Positions 1 through 7,259 of a stretch of 64,000 bases of DNA are shown one piece after another. This DNA comes from Bradyrhizobium mercantei (GTDB lineage: Bacteria > Pseudomonadota > Alphaproteobacteria > Rhizobiales > Xanthobacteraceae): NCBI RefSeq assembly GCF_001982635.1, contig NZ_MKFI01000005.1, positions 727,519 to 791,518 on the forward strand, in the 5' to 3' direction. Made by a program: the position numbers and the translations under genes. The notes under the pieces were generated by a model that worked only from the letters and a program-made list of their open reading frames with translations, was not told the DNA's origin and did no database searches. The number at the start of each line of letters is the position of its first letter. The stretch's first letter is position 1.

Positions 1-132
1 CAGCCGCTGAAACCGGCCGACCGCAAGACGCTCCTCTCGCTTTTGACCCAACTTGTCGATCTCAACAACGAGGCATCGCGGGTGCCGCTGCGCGCCGAGG
101 ATGCGCTCGAACATCTCGGGAGGTCAGGCTGA
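1..132 (+). CDS. MarR-family-like transcriptional regulator, C-terminal fragment (cut by window edge)
   Basis: The frame starting at base 1 is open and ends with TGA at 130-132, giving about 43 residues. The helical pattern, with a Leu-rich helix followed by N-x-E-A-S-R-V-P-L, resembles the last helix of MarR-family regulators. Its stop overlaps the ATG of the next gene (TGATG), so the two are probably translationally coupled. MarR proteins commonly control linked aromatic-degradation genes, which fits the hydroxylase that follows. The DNA-binding part lies outside the window, so the family call is tentative. Confidence 0.5.
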   Translation, partial: QPLKPADRKTLLSLLTQLVDLNNEASRVPLRAEDALEHLGRSG

Positions 133-1316
133 TGGCGGAGACGAGACCGGTCCTGATCGCGGGCGGTGGCATCGGCGGCCTCGCCGTGGCGCTGGGCCTC
201 GCGCAAAAGGGTATCCGTTCGATCCTGCTGGAAAAGGCTGCCGCGCTCGGCGAGATCGGCGCCGGCATCCAGCTTGGGCCGAACGCGTTCCACGCCTTCG
301 ACTATCTCGGCGTCGGCGAGGCCGCGCGCAACATGGCTGTTTATATCGACAAGCTGCGGCTGATGGATGCGCTGACCGCCGACGAGATCACCCACATCGA
401 CCTCGGCGATGCCTTTCGCGCCCGGTTCGGCAATCCCTATGCCGTGGTGCATCGCGGCGATCTGCACGGCGTGTTCCTGCGCGCCTGCCAGAGCCACGAG
501 CTGATCGAGCTGCGCGTATCCAGCGAGGTGACAGGCTACGAGCAGGACGGCTCGTCCGTGGCCGCCAAACTTGCGGGTGGCGAGCGCATCGACGGACGCC
601 TCCTGATCGGCGCCGACGGCCTGTGGTCGAACATCCGCAAGCAGGTGACATCAGATGGCCCGCCGCGCGTCTCCGGCCACACCACCTATCGCTCCGTGAT
701 TCCGACCGAGCGGATGCCGGAGGATCTGCGCTGGAATGCAGCGACGCTGTGGGCCGGACCGAAATGCCACATCGTGCATTACCCGCTGTCGGGCTGGAAG
801 GTGTTCAACCTCGTCGTCACCTATCACAACAACGCGCCGGAGCCGGTTGCGGGCAAGCCGGTCTCCGAGGAAGAGGTGATGAGGGGCTTTACCCACGTCC
901 ACGAGCGCGCGCAGAACATCATCCGCCACGGCACCAACTGGAAGCTCTGGGTGCTGTGCGACCGCGATCCCGACGAGCGCTGGGTCGACGGCCGCGTGGT
1001 GCTGCTCGGCGACGCCGCGCATCCGATGATGCAATATTTCGCGCAGGGCGCCTGCCAGGCGATGGAGGACGCGGTCTGCCTGTCGCACATGCTGGCCAAT
1101 CACGACGATCAGGCCGCTGCGCTGGAGGCCTACAGCGCCCAGCGCTTCCCCCGCACCGCGCGGGTGCAACTGATGTCCCGCGCGATCGGCGAGCACGTCT
1201 ACCATCCTGCCGGCGAGCACGCCCGCATCCGCAACGCGATCATGAGCGCGAAGTCGCAGGATGAATGGTGCAACGATATCGCGTGGCTCTATGGCGGCAC
1301 GGGGCTGCAGGCCTGA
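132..1316 (+). CDS. 3-hydroxybenzoate 6-monooxygenase-like FAD flavoprotein
   Basis: This 394-residue class A flavoprotein monooxygenase should use FAD and NAD(P)H to hydroxylate an aromatic acid. GGGIGG (residues 11-16) is the Rossmann FAD motif, 'GADGL' near 160 is the DG motif, and LLGDAAHP...QGACQAMEDA (about 293-316) is the second FAD/ribose motif. The tail ending WLYGG and the overall length match 3-hydroxybenzoate 6-hydroxylases, which convert 3-hydroxybenzoate to gentisate; salicylate 1-hydroxylase is the main alternative. The ATG overlaps the upstream MarR-like stop. No gentisate dioxygenase follows within the window, so the rest of the pathway would be elsewhere. Confidence 0.8.
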   Translation: MAETRPVLIAGGGIGGLAVALGLAQKGIRSILLEKAAALGEIGAGIQLGPNAFHAFDYLGVGEAARNMAVYIDKLRLMDALTADEITHIDLGDAFRARFGNPYAVVHRGDLHGVFLRACQSHELIELRVSSEVTGYEQDGSSVAAKLAGGERIDGRLLIGADGLWSNIRKQVTSDGPPRVSGHTTYRSVIPTERMPEDLRWNAATLWAGPKCHIVHYPLSGWKVFNLVVTYHNNAPEPVAGKPVSEEEVMRGFTHVHERAQNIIRHGTNWKLWVLCDRDPDERWVDGRVVLLGDAAHPMMQYFAQGACQAMEDAVCLSHMLANHDDQAAALEAYSAQRFPRTARVQLMSRAIGEHVYHPAGEHARIRNAIMSAKSQDEWCNDIAWLYGGTGLQA

Positions 1317-1355
1317 TCCTGTCGTGTGAATGGATGCGGAGAGAGCACCCGCGCG

Positions 1356-1541
1356 GCACCCCTCTCCCTAACCCTCCCCCACAAGGGGGGAGGGAACCCT
1401 TCCGCCGGCGCGTCCCTTACGTCGGTGCTGGATAGCATCGATTGCTGGCGGCAAATTATCGGTCGGATGGGTAGGTGTGAGGTGAGCGCGCCCGTTGGGC
1501 TCCCTCCCCCCTTGCGGGGGAGGGTGGGGAGAGGGGTGGCC
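1356..1541. repeat. Intergenic inverted-repeat element, CCTCTCCC/GGGAGAGG family
   Basis: Two stems face each other. The left (1356-1399) reads CACCCCTCTCCCTAACC and then a CCCCC/GGGGGG hairpin; the right (1499-1541) carries CCCCCTTGCGGGGGAGGG and then GGGGAGAGGGGTGG. The outer sequences are inverted copies. The element fills the gap between the hydroxylase and the convergent ligase gene, and related copies occur near 18969, 20969, 30961 and 47958. Confidence 0.75.
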
Positions 1542-1604
1542 CCGGGCGAGACGATAGAGACTTCGGCTCGAAAGGAGCTCGTGGCGCGCTATCCCCGCGC
1601 GCCC

Positions 1605-3215
1605 TCACATCCGCATCACCGCCTGCCGGTCGATCTTCCCCGTACCGGTCTTCGGCAGCTCGTCGGTGAACGTCACCTCGCGCGGATATTTGTACGGCAA
1701 AAGCTTTGCCTTGACGTAATCCTGCAGTCGTCGCGTCGCCTCATTGGTGTCGAAGCCGGTCTTGTTCATCACCACCACGGCGCGCAGCGTCATGCGGCGA
1801 TCCGGCAATTCGGCGGCGTAGACGGCGCATTCACGGACGTCGGGGTGATCGGCGAGGCAGAGCTCGACCTCCAGCGGATAGACCCACTGGCCGGAAATCT
1901 TGATCAGATCGTCGGCGCGGCCGCGGAAGAAGTGGAAGCCGTCGCTGTCGCGCATGAAGCGGTCGCCGGTGTAGATCCAGCCGTCCTCGCGCACCGTCTC
2001 GGCGGTCTTGTCCGGCCGGTTCCAGTACAGCGGGGTTGCGGAATCGCCGCGCACCCACAAAATGCCTTCCTCATTGTCGCCGACCTCGCGGCCGTCGCTG
2101 TCGCGCAGCATGATCTCGTAGCCGGGCACGCGCAGGCCCGCGGCGCCGAGCTTCTTCCGTTCCGCACGATTGCTGAGATAGACGTGCAGCACTTCGGTCG
2201 AGCCGAGGCCTTCGATGATTTCGAGCCCGGTGAGCCGCTTCCAACCGTTGAAGACATCGGCTGACAGCACCTCCGCCGCCGAGACCGCCATGCGGAGCGA
2301 GGAAAAATCGGCGGTATCAGCGCCTTCAGCCTTGGTCAGGGAGATGTAGAGCGTCGGCAGCCCGAAAAACACGGTCGGCCGATATTGCCCGATCGCCGCG
2401 AAGATCGCGGCCGGCTTCGGCTGGCCCGGCAGCAGCAGCGTGGCGGCGCCGACCGAGAAGGGAAACGTGATCGAGTTGCCGAAACCATAGGCGAAGAAGA
2501 TCTTCGGCACCGAGAAGCAGATGTCGCCGGGCTTGAGCTTCAGCACATTGCGGGCAAAGGCGAGCTCGCTATAGGCCATGTCGTGCTGCAGATGCACGAT
2601 GCCCTTGGGGCGGCCGGTCGACCCCGACGAATACATCCAGAACGCCATCTCGTTGCGGTGGGTGTCGGCTGCATCGAGCTCGGTCGGAAACCCTTGCAGC
2701 CATTCGCTCGCCACGCGTGTTTCGGCAACCGCGTGATCGCCCGCGGGGCCGTTGACCACGACCAGCGTACGTGGCGGCGTGTCCTTGCAGGCTTCGGCGT
2801 TGAAGCGGGAGCAGAATTCGGCGTCGGCGACCGCGACCTGCGCGCCGGCATCGGACAGATAGAATTGCAGCAGCTCCGGTGTCGTCAGCGTGTTGATGAG
2901 CAGCGGCACAAATCCGGCGCGCACCGCGCCGAAGAATGCCGCCGGATAGGCCGGCGTGTCGTCGAGGAACAGCAACACGCGGTCGCCGCGCTTCAGTCCA
3001 AGCGACAGGAAGGCGTGCCCCCAACGCGCCGCATCGGCGCATAGCTCGCGATAGCTGCGGGTGCCGGCCGGGCCGGTCAGCGCCAGGCGTTCGGCATTGC
3101 CGTTGCCGAGATTGTCGAACAGGATGCGGCTCGCATTGTAGCGTTCAGCGATCGTAAAGCCGATCTCGCGCGCACCGGGATTATCAGGCGGAACCTGGTC
3201 GGCGATCCCAGTCAT
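1605..3215 (-). CDS. Benzoate/2-aminobenzoate/salicylate-type aryl-CoA ligase
   Basis: A 536-residue acyl-adenylating enzyme (ANL superfamily) that should make an aryl-CoA thioester from an aromatic acid, ATP and CoA. The P-loop-like YSSGSTGRPKG lies at about residues 193-203, the C-terminal-domain hinge GRADDLIKISG near 425, and the catalytic-lysine motif PKTGTGKIDR at the end. Length and motifs fit benzoate- and 2-aminobenzoate-CoA ligases. The start is the ATG at 3213-3215, which overlaps the TGA of the flavin monooxygenase upstream (ATGA), indicating translational coupling. The same frame stays open to 4610, but that part is an antisense shadow. Substrate is inferred from the partner gene: salicylate, anthranilate or benzoate. 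Confidence 0.8.
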   Translation of the reverse strand: MTGIADQVPPDNPGAREIGFTIAERYNASRILFDNLGNGNAERLALTGPAGTRSYRELCADAARWGHAFLSLGLKRGDRVLLFLDDTPAYPAAFFGAVRAGFVPLLINTLTTPELLQFYLSDAGAQVAVADAEFCSRFNAEACKDTPPRTLVVVNGPAGDHAVAETRVASEWLQGFPTELDAADTHRNEMAFWMYSSGSTGRPKGIVHLQHDMAYSELAFARNVLKLKPGDICFSVPKIFFAYGFGNSITFPFSVGAATLLLPGQPKPAAIFAAIGQYRPTVFFGLPTLYISLTKAEGADTADFSSLRMAVSAAEVLSADVFNGWKRLTGLEIIEGLGSTEVLHVYLSNRAERKKLGAAGLRVPGYEIMLRDSDGREVGDNEEGILWVRGDSATPLYWNRPDKTAETVREDGWIYTGDRFMRDSDGFHFFRGRADDLIKISGQWVYPLEVELCLADHPDVRECAVYAAELPDRRMTLRAVVVMNKTGFDTNEATRRLQDYVKAKLLPYKYPREVTFTDELPKTGTGKIDRQAVMRM

Positions 3216-4342
3216 GAGCGTCCCTTTGCGGCTTCGTAACGGGCCATGAAGCCGGGCGACATCGCGCGCAGCCGCGCATCGTCGATCCGGCCGGAGCGGG
3301 TGATGTAGCTGTAGGCGAAATCCATCAGGTCGAGCTTCATGTGCGCGGGGAAATGCTCGTACCAGTCGGCGCTGGTCCGCGCCGCGGTGACGAGCTTCTT
3401 GACGATCGGCTTGCGCTCGGCCTCGTAGCGGGCAAGCGCGGCGGCGACGCTGCCCTCGGTCTCCAGCGCCTTGGTCAGCGCAATCGCGTCCTCGATCGCC
3501 AGCCGCGTGCCGGAGCCGATCGAGAAATGCGCCGAATGCAAGGCATCTCCGATCAGCACCATGTTGCCGTGCGACCAGCGCTCGTTCCAGATCCACGGGA
3601 AATTGCGCCACACCGATTTGTTCGAGATCAGCCGGTGACCGTCCAGCGTCGCGGCGAACACGTCTTCGCAGATCGCCTGCGATTGCTCGATCGTCTTGTC
3701 GGCAAATCCGTAGGCCGCCCAGGTCGCCGCGTCGCATTCGACCAGGAAGGTGCTCATGTCGCGGGCGTAGCGATAATGATGGGCGTTGAAGCTGCCGCGG
3801 TCGGTCGCCACGAAAGTCTGCGACAGCGTCGCAAAGGGTTTCGTCGTGCCGTACCAGGCGAACTTGTTGGTGGAATGCGTGACCGACGCGCCGAACGCGG
3901 TCTCGAAGCCGCGGCGGACCATCGAGTTCAGCCCGTCGGCGGCGACGATCAGGTCGTAACCCCTGAGCTGATCGACGGATTGCACCACGGTGTCGAACCG
4001 CGGCGTGACGCCTGTGCTGCGCACGCGCTCTTGCAGGATGGTCAGCAGCGCCAGCCGGCCGATCGAGGAGAAGCCGACGCCGTCGATCTCGACGCTCTCG
4101 CCGCGCAGATTGAGCGTGATGTTCTTCCAGCTCTCCATCCGCGGGGTGATGGCGTCGACCGTCTCGGGATCGTCGGCGCGCAGGAAGTCCAGCGCCTGCT
4201 CGGAGAACACCACGCCGAAGCCCCAGGTGGCGCCGGCCGCATTCTGCTCGAACAGATCGATCTCGGCGTCCGGATGACGCTTCTTCCAGAGATAGGCGAA
4301 ATAGAGCCCACCGGGCCCTCCGCCAATCACGGCGATCCGCAA
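3212..4342 (-). CDS. Salicylyl-CoA 5-hydroxylase / 2-aminobenzoyl-CoA monooxygenase-like flavoprotein
   Basis: A 376-residue FAD monooxygenase. GGGPGGLYFAYLWKK at residues 7-21 is the Rossmann motif, and VLIGDALHSAHFSIGSGT near residue 265 is the second FAD motif, with His where ordinary aromatic hydroxylases have Pro. This 'SAHFSIGSGT' form and the early GVVFSE are characteristic of monooxygenases acting on aryl-CoA thioesters (salicylyl-CoA 5-hydroxylase, monooxygenase half of 2-aminobenzoyl-CoA monooxygenase/reductase). Here only the monooxygenase part is present; there is no old-yellow-enzyme reductase domain. It overlaps the aryl-CoA ligase by 4 nt, so the pair probably activates and hydroxylates one aromatic acid. 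Confidence 0.75.
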   Translation of the reverse strand: MRIAVIGGGPGGLYFAYLWKKRHPDAEIDLFEQNAAGATWGFGVVFSEQALDFLRADDPETVDAITPRMESWKNITLNLRGESVEIDGVGFSSIGRLALLTILQERVRSTGVTPRFDTVVQSVDQLRGYDLIVAADGLNSMVRRGFETAFGASVTHSTNKFAWYGTTKPFATLSQTFVATDRGSFNAHHYRYARDMSTFLVECDAATWAAYGFADKTIEQSQAICEDVFAATLDGHRLISNKSVWRNFPWIWNERWSHGNMVLIGDALHSAHFSIGSGTRLAIEDAIALTKALETEGSVAAALARYEAERKPIVKKLVTAARTSADWYEHFPAHMKLDLMDFAYSYITRSGRIDDARLRAMSPGFMARYEAAKGRS

Positions 4343-4394
4343 CGTCTGCCTCCCAGATTGACAGTGTACTTACAATTTGGCTCCAGACTAATCG

Positions 4395-4418
4395 CCCTCT
4401 GGCGGGAACGCCAGAGGG
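4395..4418 (-). terminator. Perfect 10-bp hairpin downstream of the small exported gene
   Basis: CCCTCTGGCG-GGAA-CGCCAGAGGG is a perfect 10-bp stem with a 4-nt loop, 38 nt beyond the stop of the minus-strand gene at 4456-4668 and upstream of the flavin monooxygenase start. It lacks a T-run on the transcribed side, so it may be an attenuating or RNA-stabilising hairpin and not a classical intrinsic terminator. Confidence 0.4.
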
Positions 4419-4455
4419 AAAATGCGCGGCGACACCCCGCGCGGGGTCGAAAGGC

Positions 4456-4668
4456 TCAGTAGCAGCGGCGGACCTTGATCCCGTCGACCCATACCCAGCG
4501 GCAGCCGGCGACGACCGGCTTGCGGACGACGACCGCGCCGCGCGTGCTGGCGCATCCGGCACGATAGGGGCCGCGGCCGCACACGACGGCGTTGGCGTCG
4601 GAGGATTCAAAAGTCATGGTCGCGGCAAAGGACAGCAGGGCCGTGGCGCTCAGCAATAGTGAACGCAT
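4456..4668 (-). CDS. Small exported Cys-containing protein
   Basis: A 70-residue protein with a short basic N-terminus, a hydrophobic stretch of about 15 residues and an A-x-A-type site near residue 27, so a likely Sec-exported periplasmic protein. The mature part has Cys at three places (VVCGRGPYRAGC..., and a C-terminal RRCY). Small exported proteins of this VCGRGPYRAGC type are common in Bradyrhizobium and have no assigned function. The hairpin at 4395-4418 follows it, so it is probably its own transcription unit. Confidence 0.65.
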   Translation of the reverse strand: MRSLLLSATALLSFAATMTFESSDANAVVCGRGPYRAGCASTRGAVVVRKPVVAGCRWVWVDGIKVRRCY

Positions 4669-4733
4669 TATATTCCCTCTCCCGGAGTGAGGTATGGTTG
4701 GCCTTTAGGTGACAATAAGGTGCTCCGGCTGCG

Positions 4734-4754
4734 TGCCCGGCAAATCGCCGGGCA
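4734..4754 (-). terminator. 8-bp hairpin downstream of Cys-rich-repeat gene
   Basis: TGCCCGGC-AAATC-GCCGGGCA is a perfect 8-bp stem located 24 nt past the stop of the minus-strand gene at 4779. No clear T-run follows, so terminator activity is only suggested. Confidence 0.35.
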
Positions 4755-4778
4755 CATCTCGTCTCACCGCCTGCGCGG

Positions 4779-5000
4779 CTATTTCTTTTCCGCGGCCGCC
4801 AGCACCTTCTTGCAGGCCGGCGCCAGCTTGTCGCTCTGCTTGGCGAGACAGGCGATGATGCGCCCGCCGCCGGGCTCCACGCCCTTGCAGTACTTCTCAT
4901 AGTCGCCCATGCAGGCGTTGCGCTGCGCGGCGGTCATTTCCTGGGCGTAGACGGCGGTCGAGCCGCAAAGCAGTGCGGCGGTCAGGACGATACGTAGCAT
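4779..5000 (-). CDS. Exported single cysteine-rich-repeat protein
   Basis: A 73-residue protein with a signal peptide (about 1-20, ending VYAQ) and one copy of the cysteine-rich repeat found in GLG1-like proteins: C-x5-Y-x2-YC-x3-PGGGRI-x2-CL-x6-L-x-PAC. Four conserved Cys could make two disulfides, so a periplasmic role is likely. The adjacent gene on the same strand (5041-5826) carries three copies of the same repeat, which suggests local duplication. The longer frame to 5390 is a shadow; the ATG at 4998-5000 precedes the signal peptide. Function unknown. Confidence 0.75.
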   Translation of the reverse strand: MLRIVLTAALLCGSTAVYAQEMTAAQRNACMGDYEKYCKGVEPGGGRIIACLAKQSDKLAPACKKVLAAAEKK

Positions 5001-5040
5001 CGTTCGCTCCCTTTTCCGGTCAAGTCGCGTGACAACAGGA

Positions 5041-5826
5041 TCACCGTGCCGCGAACGGCGCCAGCACGTCGCGGCACGCCGGCGAGAGCGAGCCGGCATT
5101 GGTCGCCAGACATTGCACGATCCGCCCGCCGCCCGGCTGGACACCGCCGCAGATCGAGCGCACGTCGGCGCCGCAGGCCGAGCGCAGCACGAACAGCTCT
5201 TCGCGCGGCCGCAGCGGCCGCAGCATGATGACCGCAGGAGCAGCGGCCGGTGCCGCCGTCGCCGCTGCACCCGCGGCCGGCGCGGCGCCACCGCCGCCGG
5301 CAGCAGCCACCGCCTTCCCGCAAGCCGGTGAAAGCTTCGCCTTGTTTTTCTCAAGACACTCGAGCGCCGGCGCGCCACCGGTCGGTACACCGGCGCAGAC
5401 CTTGGGGTAGTCGGAGCGGCATGCGCTGCGGATCGCGGAGATCTGCGCGCTGGACGGCGTCCCGGCCGCCTTCGGTGCGGCGGCCTCGGTGGCCGGCTTG
5501 GCCGTCGCCGCGGGCGCCGCTTCGGTCCTGGCTGCTGCGGGTGCGGTGTCGGCCTTCGGCGCGGCGGCCGGTGCTTCCACGGCCTTCACGGCGCTGGCGC
5601 AGCCCGGGGCGAGGCTTGCCATGTTCTTCTGCAGGCATTGCAGTGAGGCTTCGCCTCCCGGCGGTACGCTGGAGCAGTGTGCGATGTAGTCGTTGCGGCA
5701 TTGCGACTTGATGGCGTCGCGCTGCGCCTGGCTCGGCGCCTGCGACAAGGCTGGTGCGGTGCTCATGAAGGCCGCAAGCGCAAGCCAAGCGGACAGCTTC
5801 GTTGCACGTGTCAACGCATTGATCAT
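5041..5826 (-). CDS. Exported protein with three cysteine-rich repeats and Ala/Pro linkers
   Basis: 261 residues from the ATG at 5824-5826, which has an AGAGGA ribosome-binding site about 10 nt upstream; the frame extends 25 codons further up but without a signal-peptide-like start. After a signal peptide (cleavage near APALSQA) there are three Cys-rich repeats of the form C-x5-Y/V-x3-C-x3-P-x-GG-x5-CL, separated by low-complexity Ala/Pro/Lys linkers of about 40-60 residues. The linkers look like flexible periplasmic spacers. It sits 40 nt upstream of the single-repeat paralogue. No enzymatic motif is visible; function unknown. Confidence 0.75.
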   Translation of the reverse strand: MINALTRATKLSAWLALAAFMSTAPALSQAPSQAQRDAIKSQCRNDYIAHCSSVPPGGEASLQCLQKNMASLAPGCASAVKAVEAPAAAPKADTAPAAARTEAAPAATAKPATEAAAPKAAGTPSSAQISAIRSACRSDYPKVCAGVPTGGAPALECLEKNKAKLSPACGKAVAAAGGGGAAPAAGAAATAAPAAAPAVIMLRPLRPREELFVLRSACGADVRSICGGVQPGGGRIVQCLATNAGSLSPACRDVLAPFAAR

Positions 5827-6041
5827 CTGAATAAATCCTCTGGTCGCGCCGGATGTCTCCGGCTCAACTGAACTGAGCTCTGAAAAGTCTTGGTGTAACA
5901 ACCTCGGCGAGCGACATCATTTTCGCTTTCGAGTTCCGCTGCAAGCGGATTGTTGCTATGGATGAGCAGGCGGATTTTTTTGCCCGCCACGACGGCTTTG
6001 AATACGGCTTTGAATTAAGTCATTTGAATCGAGGCTCGGAA

Positions 6042-7247
6042 ATGAGGCATGCGCGCGCATCGGCACATTTCAGTCAGAGCGATTTTGTGCGGCTGCGAAA
6101 TCCGAGATTGGCGCGCGCCGCTTTGGTCATATCCGGCTTTGTCAGTTTAAGTGCCTGCGAGCAAAACAGTTTTGTTGCGCCGCCGCCGCCCAAGGTCGAG
6201 GTCGCGCCGCCGGTGCAGCGCGCCATCACCCGCTATCTGGATGCCACCGGAAACACCGCGCCGATCAAGACCGTCGATCTGGTCGCGCGCGTGCAGGGCT
6301 TTCTGCAATCGATCAATTATCAGGACGGCTCCTTCGTGAAGGAAGGGACCACCCTGTTCACCATCGAGCCGGAGACCTACAAGCTGAAGCTGGAGCAGGC
6401 GCAGGCCGCCGAGGTCGGCGCGCAGGCGACCGTGAAGCAGGCCGATGCCGACTTCAAGCGGCAGACGGACCTGGTGCAGCGCCAGGCCGTGTCGCAGGCG
6501 ACGCTGGAAACCTCGACCGCAACGCGGGACAACGCGCAGGCTGGTCTGCAACAGGCCCAGGTCAACACCAAGCTCGCCGCGGTCAATTACGGCTACACCA
6601 ACGTGGCCGCGCCGTTCGACGGCATCGTCAGCAACCATCTGGTCTCGGTCGGCGAACTGGTCGGCGTGGCGTCGCCTACCCAGCTTGCCACCATCGTGCA
6701 GCTCAATCCGATCTACGTGAATTTCAACGTCAATGAACAGGACGTGCTGCGCGTGCGCGAGGAAGCGCGGCGTCGCGGCATGTCGGTGAACGAGTTGCGG
6801 CAGTTGCCCGTCGAGGTCGGGTTGCAGACCGAGACCGGTTATCCGCACAAGGGCAAGATCGATTACATCTCGCCGACCCTCAACCAGTCGACCGGCACGC
6901 TGGCGGTCCGCGGCGTGTTCGCAAATCCGGACCGCACCCTGCTGCCCGGCTTCTACGTTCGCGTTCGCGTGCCGTTCGACAAGCAGGAGGACGCCCTGCT
7001 GGTGCCCGATGTCGCGATCGGCAGCGACCAGGCCGGCCGCTACGTGCTGGTCGTCAATGCCGACAACGTGGTCGAGCAGCGCAAGGTGACGACCGGCCCG
7101 CTCGAGGAGGGACTGCGCGTCATCGAGAGCGGGCTGAAGGCCGACGACCGCGTCGTGACCGCCGGCTTGCTGCGCGCGATCCCCGGGCAGAAGGTCGATC
7201 CGCAGGTGCAGAAGGCCGATGCGGCGCCGCCAACCGCGGCCAAGTAG
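6042..7247 (+). CDS. RND efflux periplasmic adaptor (membrane fusion protein), BepF/AcrA type
   Basis: 401 residues from the ATG at 6042, which follows a GAGG box. Residues about 16-37 are a lipoprotein signal with lipobox LSAC, so the protein should be lipid-anchored. Then follow the biotinyl/lipoyl-like hairpin halves (VDLVARVQGFLQSINYQDGSFVKEG), a coiled-coil hairpin rich in Gln/Ala (about 110-180), and the beta-barrel and membrane-proximal domains (PIYVNFNVNEQD, LLPGFYVRVRVPF). It bridges the inner-membrane pump encoded 12 nt downstream to an outer-membrane channel. No outer-membrane factor gene lies next to it, as in Brucella bepFG-type loci. Confidence 0.9.
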   Translation: MRHARASAHFSQSDFVRLRNPRLARAALVISGFVSLSACEQNSFVAPPPPKVEVAPPVQRAITRYLDATGNTAPIKTVDLVARVQGFLQSINYQDGSFVKEGTTLFTIEPETYKLKLEQAQAAEVGAQATVKQADADFKRQTDLVQRQAVSQATLETSTATRDNAQAGLQQAQVNTKLAAVNYGYTNVAAPFDGIVSNHLVSVGELVGVASPTQLATIVQLNPIYVNFNVNEQDVLRVREEARRRGMSVNELRQLPVEVGLQTETGYPHKGKIDYISPTLNQSTGTLAVRGVFANPDRTLLPGFYVRVRVPFDKQEDALLVPDVAIGSDQAGRYVLVVNADNVVEQRKVTTGPLEEGLRVIESGLKADDRVVTAGLLRAIPGQKVDPQVQKADAAPPTAAK

Positions 7248-7259
7248 GACGCACGCGCC

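Noticed and set aside
3216..4610. Upstream extension of the aryl-CoA ligase frame (would give 1001 residues)
   Set aside because: It is Arg-rich antisense-type sequence over the flavin monooxygenase gene on the same strand in another frame; the ligase has a good start overlapping that gene's stop.
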